Below, in pieces: positions 34,076 through 42,731 of a stretch of 44,981 bases of DNA. This stretch comes from Bacteroidota bacterium. Lineage in GTDB: Bacteria; Bacteroidota; Bacteroidia; Bacteroidales; F082. Numbering within the stretch: position 1 is the first letter of the stretch; the number at the start of each line of letters is the position of its first letter. The stretch spans positions 1-44,981 of the forward strand of contig JAHIUX010000060.1 in the NCBI GenBank assembly GCA_018816765.1. The letters are read 5' to 3'. Below the pieces are notes generated by a model. That model was not told the DNA's origin and ran no database searches. It saw only the letters and a list, made by a program, of their open reading frames with translations. The translations under genes were made by a program, and so were the position numbers.

Positions 34076-34083
34076 CAAAAGTA
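34076..34083 (-). promoter_or_regulatory. Putative -7 element (TACTTTTG) for lolD
   Basis: A perfect consensus match on the minus strand, 18 bases before the lolD ATG. No clear -33 TTTG at the usual spacing. Confidence 0.5.
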
Positions 34084-34176
34084 CACATTTTTGCCAGCAT
34101 TGGCTTTCAGACCGGTGTCAGTGTTACCAAGACCAATTTCAGGCTGTTTTTCGTGTAAGCCGATTGATAATTGTCT

Positions 34177-34184
34177 TATTTTTG
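34177..34184 (+). promoter_or_regulatory. Putative -7 element (TATTTTTG) for sucC
   Basis: A perfect consensus match 32 bases before the sucC ATG. It also supports the choice of ATG 34217, because the open frame upstream of it would lie across the promoter. Confidence 0.55.
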
Positions 34185-34216
34185 ACACACCAAAATGCAC
34201 AACCAATTTTAATACT

Positions 34217-35410
34217 ATGAATTTACATGAGTTTCAGGGAAAACAAATTTTAAGCAGGTACGGTGTATCTGTTCCGTTTGGTATTGTAGCCGAATCGCCT
34301 GCCAAAGCTGTTGAAGCAGCCAAAGAGGTACAGGCCAAAACCGGCCTTGACCGCTGGGCTGTGAAGGCACAGATTCACGCCGGTGGCCGTGGCAAGGGAG
34401 GCGGAGTGAAGATCGCCAAAACGCTGGAGGAGGTTGAACTATATGCGGATCAGATCATCGGTATGATGCTTGTGACTCCCCAAACAAGTGCCGAAGGTAA
34501 ATTGGTACGGAAAGTACTTGTCGAACAAAATATTTTCTATCCTGGTCCGTCGCCAGTGTCAGAAATCTACATGAGTATTTTGATGAACAGGGCCAAAGGA
34601 CGCAATATGATCATGTATTCGACCCGCGGGGGTATGGACATTGAGAAAGTGGCTGAAGAGACACCGGATCTTATTTTTACTGAAGAAATCGATCCGAAAG
34701 TAGGGCTGCAGGGATTTCAGGCAAGGCAAATTGCCTTTAACCTGGGGCTCTCGGGCGATGCCTATAAGGAAATGGTGAAATTTGTTTTTTCATTGTATAA
34801 AGCCTTCGAAAGCAGCGATGCCAGCCTGTTCGAAATCAACCCGGTGATCAAGGCTGCTGACGACAGGATTTTCGCAGCGGATGCCAAGGTAACCATCGAC
34901 AACAATGCCTTGTACAGGCATACCGATATTGCTGCCATGCGCGACTTGCATGAAGAAGATCCCATTGAAGTTGAAGCCAGCCGTTTCGACCTGAATTTTG
35001 TGAAACTCGATGGCAACGTGGGCTGCATGGTGAATGGTGCCGGCTTGGCAATGGCCACCATGGACATGATTAAAATGTCGGGCGGCGAACCGGCAAACTT
35101 CCTTGATGTGGGCGGAACTGCCAATGCCAAACGTGTTGAAGAAGCTTTTCGCATCATCCTTAAAGACCCAAATGTAAAGGCCATTCTGGTGAATATTTTC
35201 GGAGGAATTGTACGCTGCGACCGCGTGGCACAGGGTATCGTGGATGCCTATAATAACATTGGCGCCATTAATGTTCCAATAATCGTGCGTCTGCAGGGAA
35301 CAAATGCAGCCGAAGGTAAAGCACTGATCGACCAGTCGGGGCTGAAAGTGTTTTCTGCCATTAAGTTGCAGGAAGCTGCAGAACTCGTCAATGAGGTACT
35401 GAAAGCATAG
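34217..35410 (+). CDS. sucC: Succinyl-CoA ligase [ADP-forming] subunit beta
   Basis: The beta chain couples succinyl-CoA hydrolysis to ATP (or GTP) formation in the TCA cycle, together with SucD. It begins MNLHEFQGKQILSRYGV, the family's canonical start. It then shows the ATP-grasp domain (VKAQIHAGGRGKGGGVK, about 45-61) and the C-terminal ligase domain with GNVGCMVNGAGLAMATMD and VNIFGGIVRCD. The length of 397 is close to the usual 388. The frame is open to 34091, but those residues match nothing and contain the promoter. A terminator follows, so sucC is monocistronic and sucD must lie elsewhere. Confidence 0.96.
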   Translation: MNLHEFQGKQILSRYGVSVPFGIVAESPAKAVEAAKEVQAKTGLDRWAVKAQIHAGGRGKGGGVKIAKTLEEVELYADQIIGMMLVTPQTSAEGKLVRKVLVEQNIFYPGPSPVSEIYMSILMNRAKGRNMIMYSTRGGMDIEKVAEETPDLIFTEEIDPKVGLQGFQARQIAFNLGLSGDAYKEMVKFVFSLYKAFESSDASLFEINPVIKAADDRIFAADAKVTIDNNALYRHTDIAAMRDLHEEDPIEVEASRFDLNFVKLDGNVGCMVNGAGLAMATMDMIKMSGGEPANFLDVGGTANAKRVEEAFRIILKDPNVKAILVNIFGGIVRCDRVAQGIVDAYNNIGAINVPIIVRLQGTNAAEGKALIDQSGLKVFSAIKLQEAAELVNEVLKA

Positions 35411-35427
35411 CCTTTCGGAATAAATAA

Positions 35428-35457
35428 AAAAACCGGCAATGTGAATTGCCGGTTTTT
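35428..35457. terminator. Bidirectional terminator between sucC and the DUF6263 gene
   Basis: AACCGGCAAT (35431-35440) pairs with ATTGCCGGTT (35445-35454) across a GTGA tetraloop (GNRA type). A-runs on one side and T-runs on the other make it effective in both directions. sucC ends 17 bases before it and the minus-strand gene ends 58 bases beyond it. Confidence 0.9.
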
Positions 35458-35514
35458 TTATGTTGTAAGGTCAGGGTTTAAAAACCGTACTGATTTGCAG
35501 GCAGTGGTGTAAAC

Positions 35515-36351
35515 CTATTTTGAAGTCATTTCAATATAACTGTTCATTTTGATCGGCATTTTCATGCCTTCGTTTTCCATCTCCATATTTATCGCCTGAT
35601 TGACGGAGGCAGAAATAATCCAGCCTGTGGCAATGGTAACCTGCGTTTTGCCACTGATTGTGCCACTGATTTTGGCAGGCTGGCCTTTGGCTTCTGTTCC
35701 GGTTACCACGCCTTCGAAGCTGATGGTGGCCACTTTGCCTTTCACTTCTTCGAGTTTGTACACGGATTTCACCAGAAAATCGCTTTGTTTCTCGGGTTTA
35801 ACTTCTACCTGCCAGGTGTCGCCGACTTTTACCTTGTGATCGGGAAACACATTCAACATACCCGACTCGAAACCTGATACGGCCTGGTTTTCGGCCATCA
35901 CTTCACTGGCAATGTTTTTCACCGGATTTCCATATTGATCGAGTTCGCTGCTTACCTTCGATCCAATGATTTTATTCATTGATTGGGCAATTTGCTGAAC
36001 CATGGGATTCGCGTTGGCCTCCGGGTTTTCTGAGTCCCAGGTCACATCCATTCCCATGGCATTCTGGTTGAACTTAATTTTCTTGTAGGTAAAATCAAGT
36101 GTGAAATGCTTGTTTTCCTGTACAGATGCAACCAACACATCCTGAACCAGTTCGATGCCCTGTTTGATGACCATGGACTGGCCTTGCATTTCCATGCTGA
36201 TGTCCTGTGAGGTTTTTATATTGAAGGTGAATTGTTCGCCCTGCTTCATATTATATAGCAATTCAACAGATTTCTGTCCCATAAGCTGGTTGCTGAACAG
36301 GATGGCAATCACACATAAAGGCAGGTAACTTTTTTTAAGTAAATTCTTCAT
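35515..36351 (-). CDS. DUF6263-like secreted protein
   Basis: A 278-residue exported protein with a signal peptide (about 1-25, ending NQLMGQ). A beta-rich body follows that begins LLYNMKQGEQFTFNIKT and contains many Met, Gln and Lys residues. The overall plan resembles DUF6263 proteins of Bacteroidota: a Q-D/E-I-S-M-E-M segment, an FPDHKVKVGDTWQ motif near the middle, and an amphipathic closing segment. Such proteins have no assigned function. It lies 17 bases after dnaB on the same strand, so it is read at the end of that run. The bidirectional terminator lies downstream. Confidence 0.7.
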   Translation of the reverse strand: MKNLLKKSYLPLCVIAILFSNQLMGQKSVELLYNMKQGEQFTFNIKTSQDISMEMQGQSMVIKQGIELVQDVLVASVQENKHFTLDFTYKKIKFNQNAMGMDVTWDSENPEANANPMVQQIAQSMNKIIGSKVSSELDQYGNPVKNIASEVMAENQAVSGFESGMLNVFPDHKVKVGDTWQVEVKPEKQSDFLVKSVYKLEEVKGKVATISFEGVVTGTEAKGQPAKISGTISGKTQVTIATGWIISASVNQAINMEMENEGMKMPIKMNSYIEMTSK

Positions 36352-36368
36352 AATTTCTAAGTTAAATA

Positions 36369-37889
36369 TTAAAATGGTGGATTAGGATCAAAGTCGTCGT
36401 CTTCATTCATCCGCGATGCGATGGTGCGGGTAGGAAGGTCGAAGGTGTTGTTCGGGCTAAGCTCTTTCACCGGCTCGCGGCTACCGTCGAGTTCAGTAAA
36501 GCGGGCAAACTGACCAATAAATTTCAGGTCCACATCGCCCAGTTTCCCGTTACGGTGTTTTGCGATATTGATGGTAGCAAGGCCTTTCACAGAATTGCCC
36601 TCACCGTCATCGGTAATATTATAATATTCAGGCCTGTAGATGAATATTACCATGTCAGCATCCTGCTCAATGGCACCCGATTCACGCAAGTCGGAAAGAA
36701 TGGGTTTTTTTGATCCGGGACGGCTTTCTACATTACGGCTGAGCTGTGACAGGGCGAGCACAGGGATATCAAGTTCTTTGGCAAGGCTCTTCAGCGATCG
36801 TGAAATATTGCTGATTTCCTGTTCCCTGTTGCCCTTGTTTTCGCCTCCGGTGGTCATCAGCTGGAGGTAATCGATAAACACCATCTGGATATTGTGTTGC
36901 TGTTTTAGCCTGCGGCATTTGGCCCTAAGCTCAAACACGGAGAGCTGTGGAGTATCGTCAATGAACAGCTTTGCTTTTACGAGGGGTGCAATCTTTGTAT
37001 GCAACTGTTGCCATTCATGCTCGGCCAGATCGCCTTTGCGTAGTTTCTCAGCAGGCAGCTCTGTGTCGCTTGAGATAAGGCGGGTAACGAGCTGAATGGA
37101 TGACATTTCGAGTGAGAAGAAAGCCACCGGCCTGTTAAAATCCACAGCAATATTTCTGGCGATATTCAGTGCAAAGGCTGTTTTTCCCATACTGGGGCGG
37201 GCAGCAAGGATAATCAGGTCCGATTTCTGCCAGCCCGAAGTGATCCTGTCGAGGTCGGTATAGCCCGAAGGAACACCACGGAGGTTGGTTTCCGCATTTC
37301 TTGCACTTTCGATGTCCTGTATAGCCTGTTTGATCAGGTCGGGCATGGTAAAGAAGCTCCGGCGCAGGTTGCTTTCACTCACCGCAAACAGCCCTTGTTC
37401 GGCCTTATCGAGCAGGTCGAACACATCGGTGGTGTCTTCGTAGGCATCCTTGATGATGTCGCTCGAAATCCTGATCAGTTCACGCTGAATATGCTTCTGC
37501 AGGATGATTCGGGCGTGAAACTCAATATTGGCACCTGACACCACGCGGTTGGTCAGCTGCGAGATATAATACGGCCCTCCGATCATCTCAAGGTCGCCCA
37601 TGCTTCGGAGCTCATTAGTGACCGTAAGGATATCGATGGGTTCCGATTTAACAAACAGGTTCTGGATCGCTTCGGCTATTTTCTGATGGCCGTCCTTATA
37701 AAACACTTCTGGTTTTAAAATGTCGATAACGGCATTCACAGCATCTTTTTCGAGCATCATGGCGCCAAGTACAACCTCTTCCAAATCAATGGCCTGTGGC
37801 GGTATTCGCCCATGTTGCATTAAAATATCCTTAAGCTGATCGGTGTTGTTGGGGAGGGGTAACCGCCCGCGTTTCGTGCTTTTCTCCAT
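36369..37889 (-). CDS. dnaB: Replicative DNA helicase DnaB
   Basis: A 506-residue RecA-type hexameric helicase that unwinds DNA at the replication fork. The N-terminal primase-binding domain is about 25-130 (PPQAIDLEEVVLGAMM). The helicase domain has Walker A ARPSMGKTAFA (230-240), Walker B VFIDYLQLM, and LSQLSRNVESR and SGAIEQDADMVIFIYRPEYY. The ATG at 37889 gives normal length. The frame is open upstream to 38030, but that stretch overlaps the kinase gene. No intein is present. A -7 element lies four bases before the ATG. Confidence 0.96.
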   Translation of the reverse strand: MEKSTKRGRLPLPNNTDQLKDILMQHGRIPPQAIDLEEVVLGAMMLEKDAVNAVIDILKPEVFYKDGHQKIAEAIQNLFVKSEPIDILTVTNELRSMGDLEMIGGPYYISQLTNRVVSGANIEFHARIILQKHIQRELIRISSDIIKDAYEDTTDVFDLLDKAEQGLFAVSESNLRRSFFTMPDLIKQAIQDIESARNAETNLRGVPSGYTDLDRITSGWQKSDLIILAARPSMGKTAFALNIARNIAVDFNRPVAFFSLEMSSIQLVTRLISSDTELPAEKLRKGDLAEHEWQQLHTKIAPLVKAKLFIDDTPQLSVFELRAKCRRLKQQHNIQMVFIDYLQLMTTGGENKGNREQEISNISRSLKSLAKELDIPVLALSQLSRNVESRPGSKKPILSDLRESGAIEQDADMVIFIYRPEYYNITDDGEGNSVKGLATINIAKHRNGKLGDVDLKFIGQFARFTELDGSREPVKELSPNNTFDLPTRTIASRMNEDDDFDPNPPF

Positions 37890-37893
37890 TGCC

Positions 37894-37901
37894 CAAAAAT
37901 A
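37894..37901 (-). promoter_or_regulatory. Putative -7 element (TATTTTTG) for dnaB, start-codon proximal
   Basis: A perfect consensus match on the minus strand whose last base is four bases from the dnaB ATG, the same geometry as the NUDIX gene. It predicts a leaderless dnaB transcript independent of the upstream kinase. Confidence 0.45.
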
Positions 37902-37924
37902 CGAATTATCGCTGGCCGTTAATT

Positions 37925-40900
37925 TTATGTTGATATCTTTTTGGGCAGGCTTATCCAAAAGGTACTGCCTTCGCCAGGCGTGCTGTTTACCTGTATTGAG
38001 CCGTTGTTTGCCCGGATAAACTCGAGGCATAATACCAAACCAAGTCCTGTACCTTTTTCGTTGGCTGTTCCAGCCATTTTGAACTTCTCATCCACGCGGA
38101 ATAAGCGCGCAAGGTTTTCCTTTGCAATGCCCATTCCTGTATCCTTCACAAAAATGGTCACCTCATTCTCCTTTTCTTCCGCACTCACCGTTACCAGACC
38201 GCCGGTGGAGGTGAATTTGATCGCGTTTGAGATTAAATTTCTGAATACGGTATTCATGGTGTTATTGTCGGCCCAGACTTCGATTCTGCTGTCAACAGCC
38301 ACACTCAGGGTGATTTTCTTTTGGCTTGCCTGGTTGTTATGCAATTGCACATTTTCATCAACCAAAGCCTTAACATTTAGTATTTGCGGGGCTAGTTTAA
38401 GCTGACCACGCTGCGCAACAGACCATCCCAGCAGGTTTTCGAGCAGGTTGTACAGGTCTTCTGTGCTTTTGTTGATGGTATGGATAAACTCCTTGATCTC
38501 CTGTTGATCGAATTGCTCAAAGCCATCATTGATCAGTTCGGTGAGTCCGAGAATCACACTGAATGGATTTTTAAGGTCATGGGCGATAATGGAGAAAAAC
38601 CTGTCTTTGGTTTGGTTGGCAGCCAGCAACTCACTTTCAGCTTTCAGCCTGGTTTCTATTTCTTTTAATAATTCTTCATTGGCTGTTTTAAGGTCTGCTG
38701 TGCGTAACTGAATCTCTTGTTCAAGCTGTCGTTTCTTCTTTTCGATACCCCTGATTCTACGATGATAGATTACAAGAAAGAGGGCAATGATGAATATTCC
38801 GCTAAGCAAACGGAACCAGTTTGTTGCCCAGTATGGAGGCGGAATGATGATTTTGAGTGTTCTGCCCTCATAATTCCAGACGCCGTCGTTGTTGGAGGCA
38901 ATCACTTCAATATGAAAAGTTCCATAGCCGAGATGAATGATGTCAATCCTGTTTTGGTTTCCCAGTTGAATCCATTTAGCACTGATCTCCCTGATACGGT
39001 ATGCATATTGGTTTTTGAATGGTTTGTAATAATTGAGAGCAGCAAAATCGAGCTGGAACGATTGGTCGAAATAGTCGATTGTAATTTCTTCAGTCTGGGT
39101 GATTGGTTTATTAAGTCGCGCTTGCGCGCTTCCAATTTTTATTGCAGTGAACACTACCCTGGGTATATTAGGGTTGTCGACCAGCTCATTAGGCTGGAAG
39201 ATACTAACTCCGTTAATGCCCCCAAAATACATTGTGCCATCAGGTGTTTTCAAGAAAGCCCCGCTGTTGAACTCATTGGCCTGCAAGCCATCATCCTGAT
39301 CGTAATTTCTGCTTCTGCCAATTAATGGGTTGTAGCAACTGATGCCTTCGTTAGTGCTAAGCCAAAGATTTCCGGCATCATCTTCCAATATCCCGTAAAT
39401 CACATCATTAATGAGCCCATCGGCGGTACTCACATGTGTGAAGCTATGTTGTCTTTCATTGAAAATATTCAAACCGTTATCGGTTCCAATATATATGGTG
39501 CCGTTTTTTGACTCTGTTACACAATAAATGATATTTGAACTTAATGAAGCATGGTCATCAGGGTTATGTCGAAAATTATTAAATATCAATGTGTTATCAT
39601 TCATGTAAGCCAGTCCTCCTCCCATGGTCCCTACCCAGGTTCTGTCTTTTGAGTCAGTAAATATTGCCCGCATCCTTCCAACAGGAACAGTAAATTTGTT
39701 GTTAATGTCTGGAAAAGCATAAGTACATTCACCTGTGTGTTTGTCGAAAATATTTAAGCCTTTTTCAGTTCCGATATACAACTCATCCTTGTCTTTATCC
39801 AGCATGCTATAAACACTGTTTCCGATAATTCCATTGATTTCCCTGGTGTTGATAAACCCGTAATTGAGCATTGTTTCCCCCGTAATTTTACTCACTTTTC
39901 TTACTCGCCCACCTTCGGTTCCAATCCAAAAAATATTTTTATCTATTGGGTCTGCATGTATGATATATGCATTGTCAATGTTTGAAATAACTTTTATTCG
40001 CTTATAGTCCGAATCAAACGCATTCAAGCCACCATATCCGCCCACCCACAACACATTATCGTCGTCAACATAAATACTTCTTACACTTTTAAATGTTAGC
40101 CCGGTTGCTCCTGTGAGTGAAGGGCTTAAATGCTTAATGATTTTGCCATCAGGATAAAAATAATTGATACCCAGTCCGTTATCGCCGATCCAAACGCCGC
40201 CTTTGCTATCCGGATAAACTGTATTGAGTGTGTTGGAGGAAATGCCGTCAGGGTAGTTATAATTATACTGGACGTTATTGACAAAACCGTCTTTCTTACT
40301 GACAATCTGTAAGCCGCCGCCACTCGAAGCGCACCAGAATGCCGAGTCGCCAACCAAGGCTATCGACCGGGTAAACGGATTATAAAATTCATCGGCAAAC
40401 TTTCCCTGAAGCCGGTGCTTCTTCAGTGACATGCTTTCATTGTCGAGATATAAAATAAAATTTCCCAGCGTTGCCACCCACAGTTTGCCACCTTTTTCCC
40501 GAATGATATTCAGTATAATTCCCTTGGTGCCAATATCATCCACATAATTCACTTTGTCAGCAATTGGAATAGGCGTGATTTTTTCATCCGATAGCCGCAT
40601 CTGGAGCAAACCACCTTTGTCAGTACCTATCCATATGTAGTTTTCTTCGGCGAGAAGGCTGTAAATGTTTCCTACCCGTTCGTTGTCGATCAGGTTTGCG
40701 ATGAAATCATAGTATTTCAGCGATTGTTGTTTAAAATCAAGCTTGATAACTCCGGTGTTGGTGCCGGCCCACAAAATATTGCGGGTCGAATCAAAATATA
40801 AGCAATATGCATTTTGTCCGATAAATTGATTTTGTGGGTTGCTCACCGCACTTTCAAAACTGTGAAAGGTATTATTCACCAGATCAAGGTAACACAGTCC

Positions 40901-41242
40901 GCTTCCCATGGTTCCAATCCACAGCCTGTTCTGATTGTCCTGGGTTATGCTAAGGATATTGTTGTTTGTGATGCTTAAAGAATCGTTATGGTCGCGCCTG
41001 AAAACCGTGATCTTATTGCCATCGTACCTGTTTAGACCATCGTTGGTACCAAACCACATCAACCCATCATTGTCCTCGAAAATCGCATTTACGGTACCCT
41101 GGCTCAAGCCGTTTTCCTTGTTGATTTTTTCAAAACGGTAGTATACCTGACCCTGTGTTTTCATTGGTGAAATAGCACAAAACGAGCTTAGCAGCATGAT
41201 GACGATCCATTGTATACTTACCATTGTTCTGTTAAATGCCAT
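37925..41242 (-). CDS. Two-propeller sensor histidine kinase (Reg_prop / Y_Y_Y type)
   Basis: A 1105-residue membrane sensor. After a signal segment (about 10-30) come many Reg_prop blades with the W-[FIV]-G-T-x-x-G-[LG]-x-x-[YF] pattern (about 40-700), making two seven-bladed periplasmic propellers. A Y_Y_Y domain (about 730-795), one transmembrane helix (near 805-828) and a coiled coil follow. The kinase core has SIIAHDLKNPFSV (His888), NLISNAIKFTS, VKDTGMGI and GTGLGL. Bacteroidota hybrid kinases of this architecture usually continue into receiver and AraC domains; this one stops after the ATPase domain. It must therefore use a separate response regulator, none of which is in the window. 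It lies nine bases after the Cas4-like nuclease gene. Confidence 0.92.
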   Translation of the reverse strand: MAFNRTMVSIQWIVIMLLSSFCAISPMKTQGQVYYRFEKINKENGLSQGTVNAIFEDNDGLMWFGTNDGLNRYDGNKITVFRRDHNDSLSITNNNILSITQDNQNRLWIGTMGSGLCYLDLVNNTFHSFESAVSNPQNQFIGQNAYCLYFDSTRNILWAGTNTGVIKLDFKQQSLKYYDFIANLIDNERVGNIYSLLAEENYIWIGTDKGGLLQMRLSDEKITPIPIADKVNYVDDIGTKGIILNIIREKGGKLWVATLGNFILYLDNESMSLKKHRLQGKFADEFYNPFTRSIALVGDSAFWCASSGGGLQIVSKKDGFVNNVQYNYNYPDGISSNTLNTVYPDSKGGVWIGDNGLGINYFYPDGKIIKHLSPSLTGATGLTFKSVRSIYVDDDNVLWVGGYGGLNAFDSDYKRIKVISNIDNAYIIHADPIDKNIFWIGTEGGRVRKVSKITGETMLNYGFINTREINGIIGNSVYSMLDKDKDELYIGTEKGLNIFDKHTGECTYAFPDINNKFTVPVGRMRAIFTDSKDRTWVGTMGGGLAYMNDNTLIFNNFRHNPDDHASLSSNIIYCVTESKNGTIYIGTDNGLNIFNERQHSFTHVSTADGLINDVIYGILEDDAGNLWLSTNEGISCYNPLIGRSRNYDQDDGLQANEFNSGAFLKTPDGTMYFGGINGVSIFQPNELVDNPNIPRVVFTAIKIGSAQARLNKPITQTEEITIDYFDQSFQLDFAALNYYKPFKNQYAYRIREISAKWIQLGNQNRIDIIHLGYGTFHIEVIASNNDGVWNYEGRTLKIIIPPPYWATNWFRLLSGIFIIALFLVIYHRRIRGIEKKKRQLEQEIQLRTADLKTANEELLKEIETRLKAESELLAANQTKDRFFSIIAHDLKNPFSVILGLTELINDGFEQFDQQEIKEFIHTINKSTEDLYNLLENLLGWSVAQRGQLKLAPQILNVKALVDENVQLHNNQASQKKITLSVAVDSRIEVWADNNTMNTVFRNLISNAIKFTSTGGLVTVSAEEKENEVTIFVKDTGMGIAKENLARLFRVDEKFKMAGTANEKGTGLGLVLCLEFIRANNGSIQVNSTPGEGSTFWISLPKKIST

Positions 41243-41251
41243 ATATCTGTC

Positions 41252-42691
41252 TCAGATGTCTGATGCGTTAAAATAAGTAAAAATTGCTTTAATGGCCAGT
41301 GTATTTTCCATCACATACTGAAGTGAGTATTGCTGCTTAAAAAGATCCGGATCAGCAATTAATTCCGACATCAACCAATGGATATCCCGGAGTGCTTTTT
41401 GGTCAGGCGCGATCACCTTGTACAAAGTAGCGAGTGTGATGCCGCTGCCACAGTCGGGGTGAAAAAAGTCGCAGGCTTGCAACAAACCCGTCAGTCCAAG
41501 GGTGTTTTCAAGCAGGCTGCGAAGTTTATCTTTAGATTCCGGTGTGCCGACTGCTTCAAATTGTCTGGCAAATATTTCCAAGGGCTGCTTATCAAACACT
41601 ACCAACGTTTTATGGATTGTCAATGCATCGTACAAAGTGTCGATAAACCGAATAATTCCGGCCTCTCCGGGTGAGAAAGCTGCCACAATGCTTTCTTGGT
41701 CACCCCAACTTAACCCAATGGCAAGTGGGAACAACTGATAAGGAATGCACCCATCGAATTGAGGTACAGCAGGCTTCTGAAACAGAATTTCAGCATAAAC
41801 CAGGTCGGTAGCCTTTGTTTGGTCGCGTAATGCATACAACTTTTCAAGGTCAATATAATAACTATTGTCAACAATTGCACCCAACTGCTTTATCTGCAGT
41901 TGGTTAAGATATGAAAGTTTAAGTTGCTCCGGGGTCACAATGCCCTGATGATACCAGGCGAATTTTGTTTCATCATCGATAGCCGTAAGGTTTAATACCG
42001 AGCGCTTAGGGACTTTTTTCCAGCATAATCCCTTGAAATCGCAGGGGTATGGCTTGTTACACTGAATACCAATCTGTATTTCCGGGGAGCTTGTACCCAG
42101 CAAGGTTTGTTTCGATTGTATGATTCGGGCCGCAACCTCCTGCTGGCGCCTGTCTGCCTCAGCCATAACTGATTCGCTGACAAATAATTCCTCAAGGTTT
42201 AATACACCATAACGCTGGTAGTTGCTGTTGATATAAACAAGTGAAAAATCGGTCAACCGAATTCCCGATCCTGTCAACACAAAATACTGCAAGGCGGCAT
42301 CAGTGTAATAAGTTTCGGACAGGCTCAGCGAGCTCTTCACTTCATAGGCATGCCATCCTTCGTTGGCGCGGACGAGGATATCAAGCATTACCAGTACATC
42401 ATCGTATTGAAAAACAGCTTCATATAGCACCTTTGTGTTTGGATTTTCAATGGCCAGAGCTGTTTCTTTTACCTTGAGGGCATATTGCGAAGGAGAGCGT
42501 GGGCTCATGTCGGTTCCTCCGGGAAACAGGGATTGCGCCAGCAGGCCCACATCGGTTCCACGCCTGAATTTAGCCAGTTGTTCTGCGCTCATCTTGTCGC
42601 GCAGAAATGGCCTGTGTTTATGCAGATAGAGTGACTTCTGACATTGAACTCCGCGTATGAAGGTTGATTTGGATAGGATGTGTTTGCTCAT
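41252..42691 (-). CDS. Cas4-like Fe-S PD-(D/E)XK nuclease with degenerate DUF2779 exonuclease domain
   Basis: A 479-residue protein. Residues 1-230 show a Cas4/AddB-type plan: Cys17, then acidic residues at Glu91 and Asp104, Glu117-Val-Lys119, and Gln135 in the helix after it. A cysteine trio, Cys211, Cys217 and Cys223, could hold a 4Fe-4S cluster with Cys17. Residues 295-479 resemble DUF2779 (PAVPQFDGCIPYQ, GSGITLATLYKVIAP), an RNase H-like DEDD exonuclease domain. Its usual DFET metal motif reads EILF (301-304), so that half is probably dead. A separate intact DEDD exonuclease lies 40 bases upstream. A DNA repair or defence role is likely but unproven. No cas genes adjoin. The ATG at 42691 fits the domain start. 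Confidence 0.75.
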   Translation of the reverse strand: MSKHILSKSTFIRGVQCQKSLYLHKHRPFLRDKMSAEQLAKFRRGTDVGLLAQSLFPGGTDMSPRSPSQYALKVKETALAIENPNTKVLYEAVFQYDDVLVMLDILVRANEGWHAYEVKSSLSLSETYYTDAALQYFVLTGSGIRLTDFSLVYINSNYQRYGVLNLEELFVSESVMAEADRRQQEVAARIIQSKQTLLGTSSPEIQIGIQCNKPYPCDFKGLCWKKVPKRSVLNLTAIDDETKFAWYHQGIVTPEQLKLSYLNQLQIKQLGAIVDNSYYIDLEKLYALRDQTKATDLVYAEILFQKPAVPQFDGCIPYQLFPLAIGLSWGDQESIVAAFSPGEAGIIRFIDTLYDALTIHKTLVVFDKQPLEIFARQFEAVGTPESKDKLRSLLENTLGLTGLLQACDFFHPDCGSGITLATLYKVIAPDQKALRDIHWLMSELIADPDLFKQQYSLQYVMENTLAIKAIFTYFNASDI

Positions 42692-42731
42692 AAATAGTGA
42701 TGCGGTGAGATAATGTTCAGTTTGTTGATGG

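Noticed and set aside
38717-39325. Plus-strand frame of 202 codons inside the sensor kinase gene
   Set aside because: It runs opposite to the Y_Y_Y, transmembrane and coiled-coil coding region and has no recognisable domain.
41252-42691. True CRISPR Cas4
   Set aside because: The nuclease half resembles Cas4, but there is a long DUF2779-like C-terminus and no cas1, cas2 or repeat array in the window.
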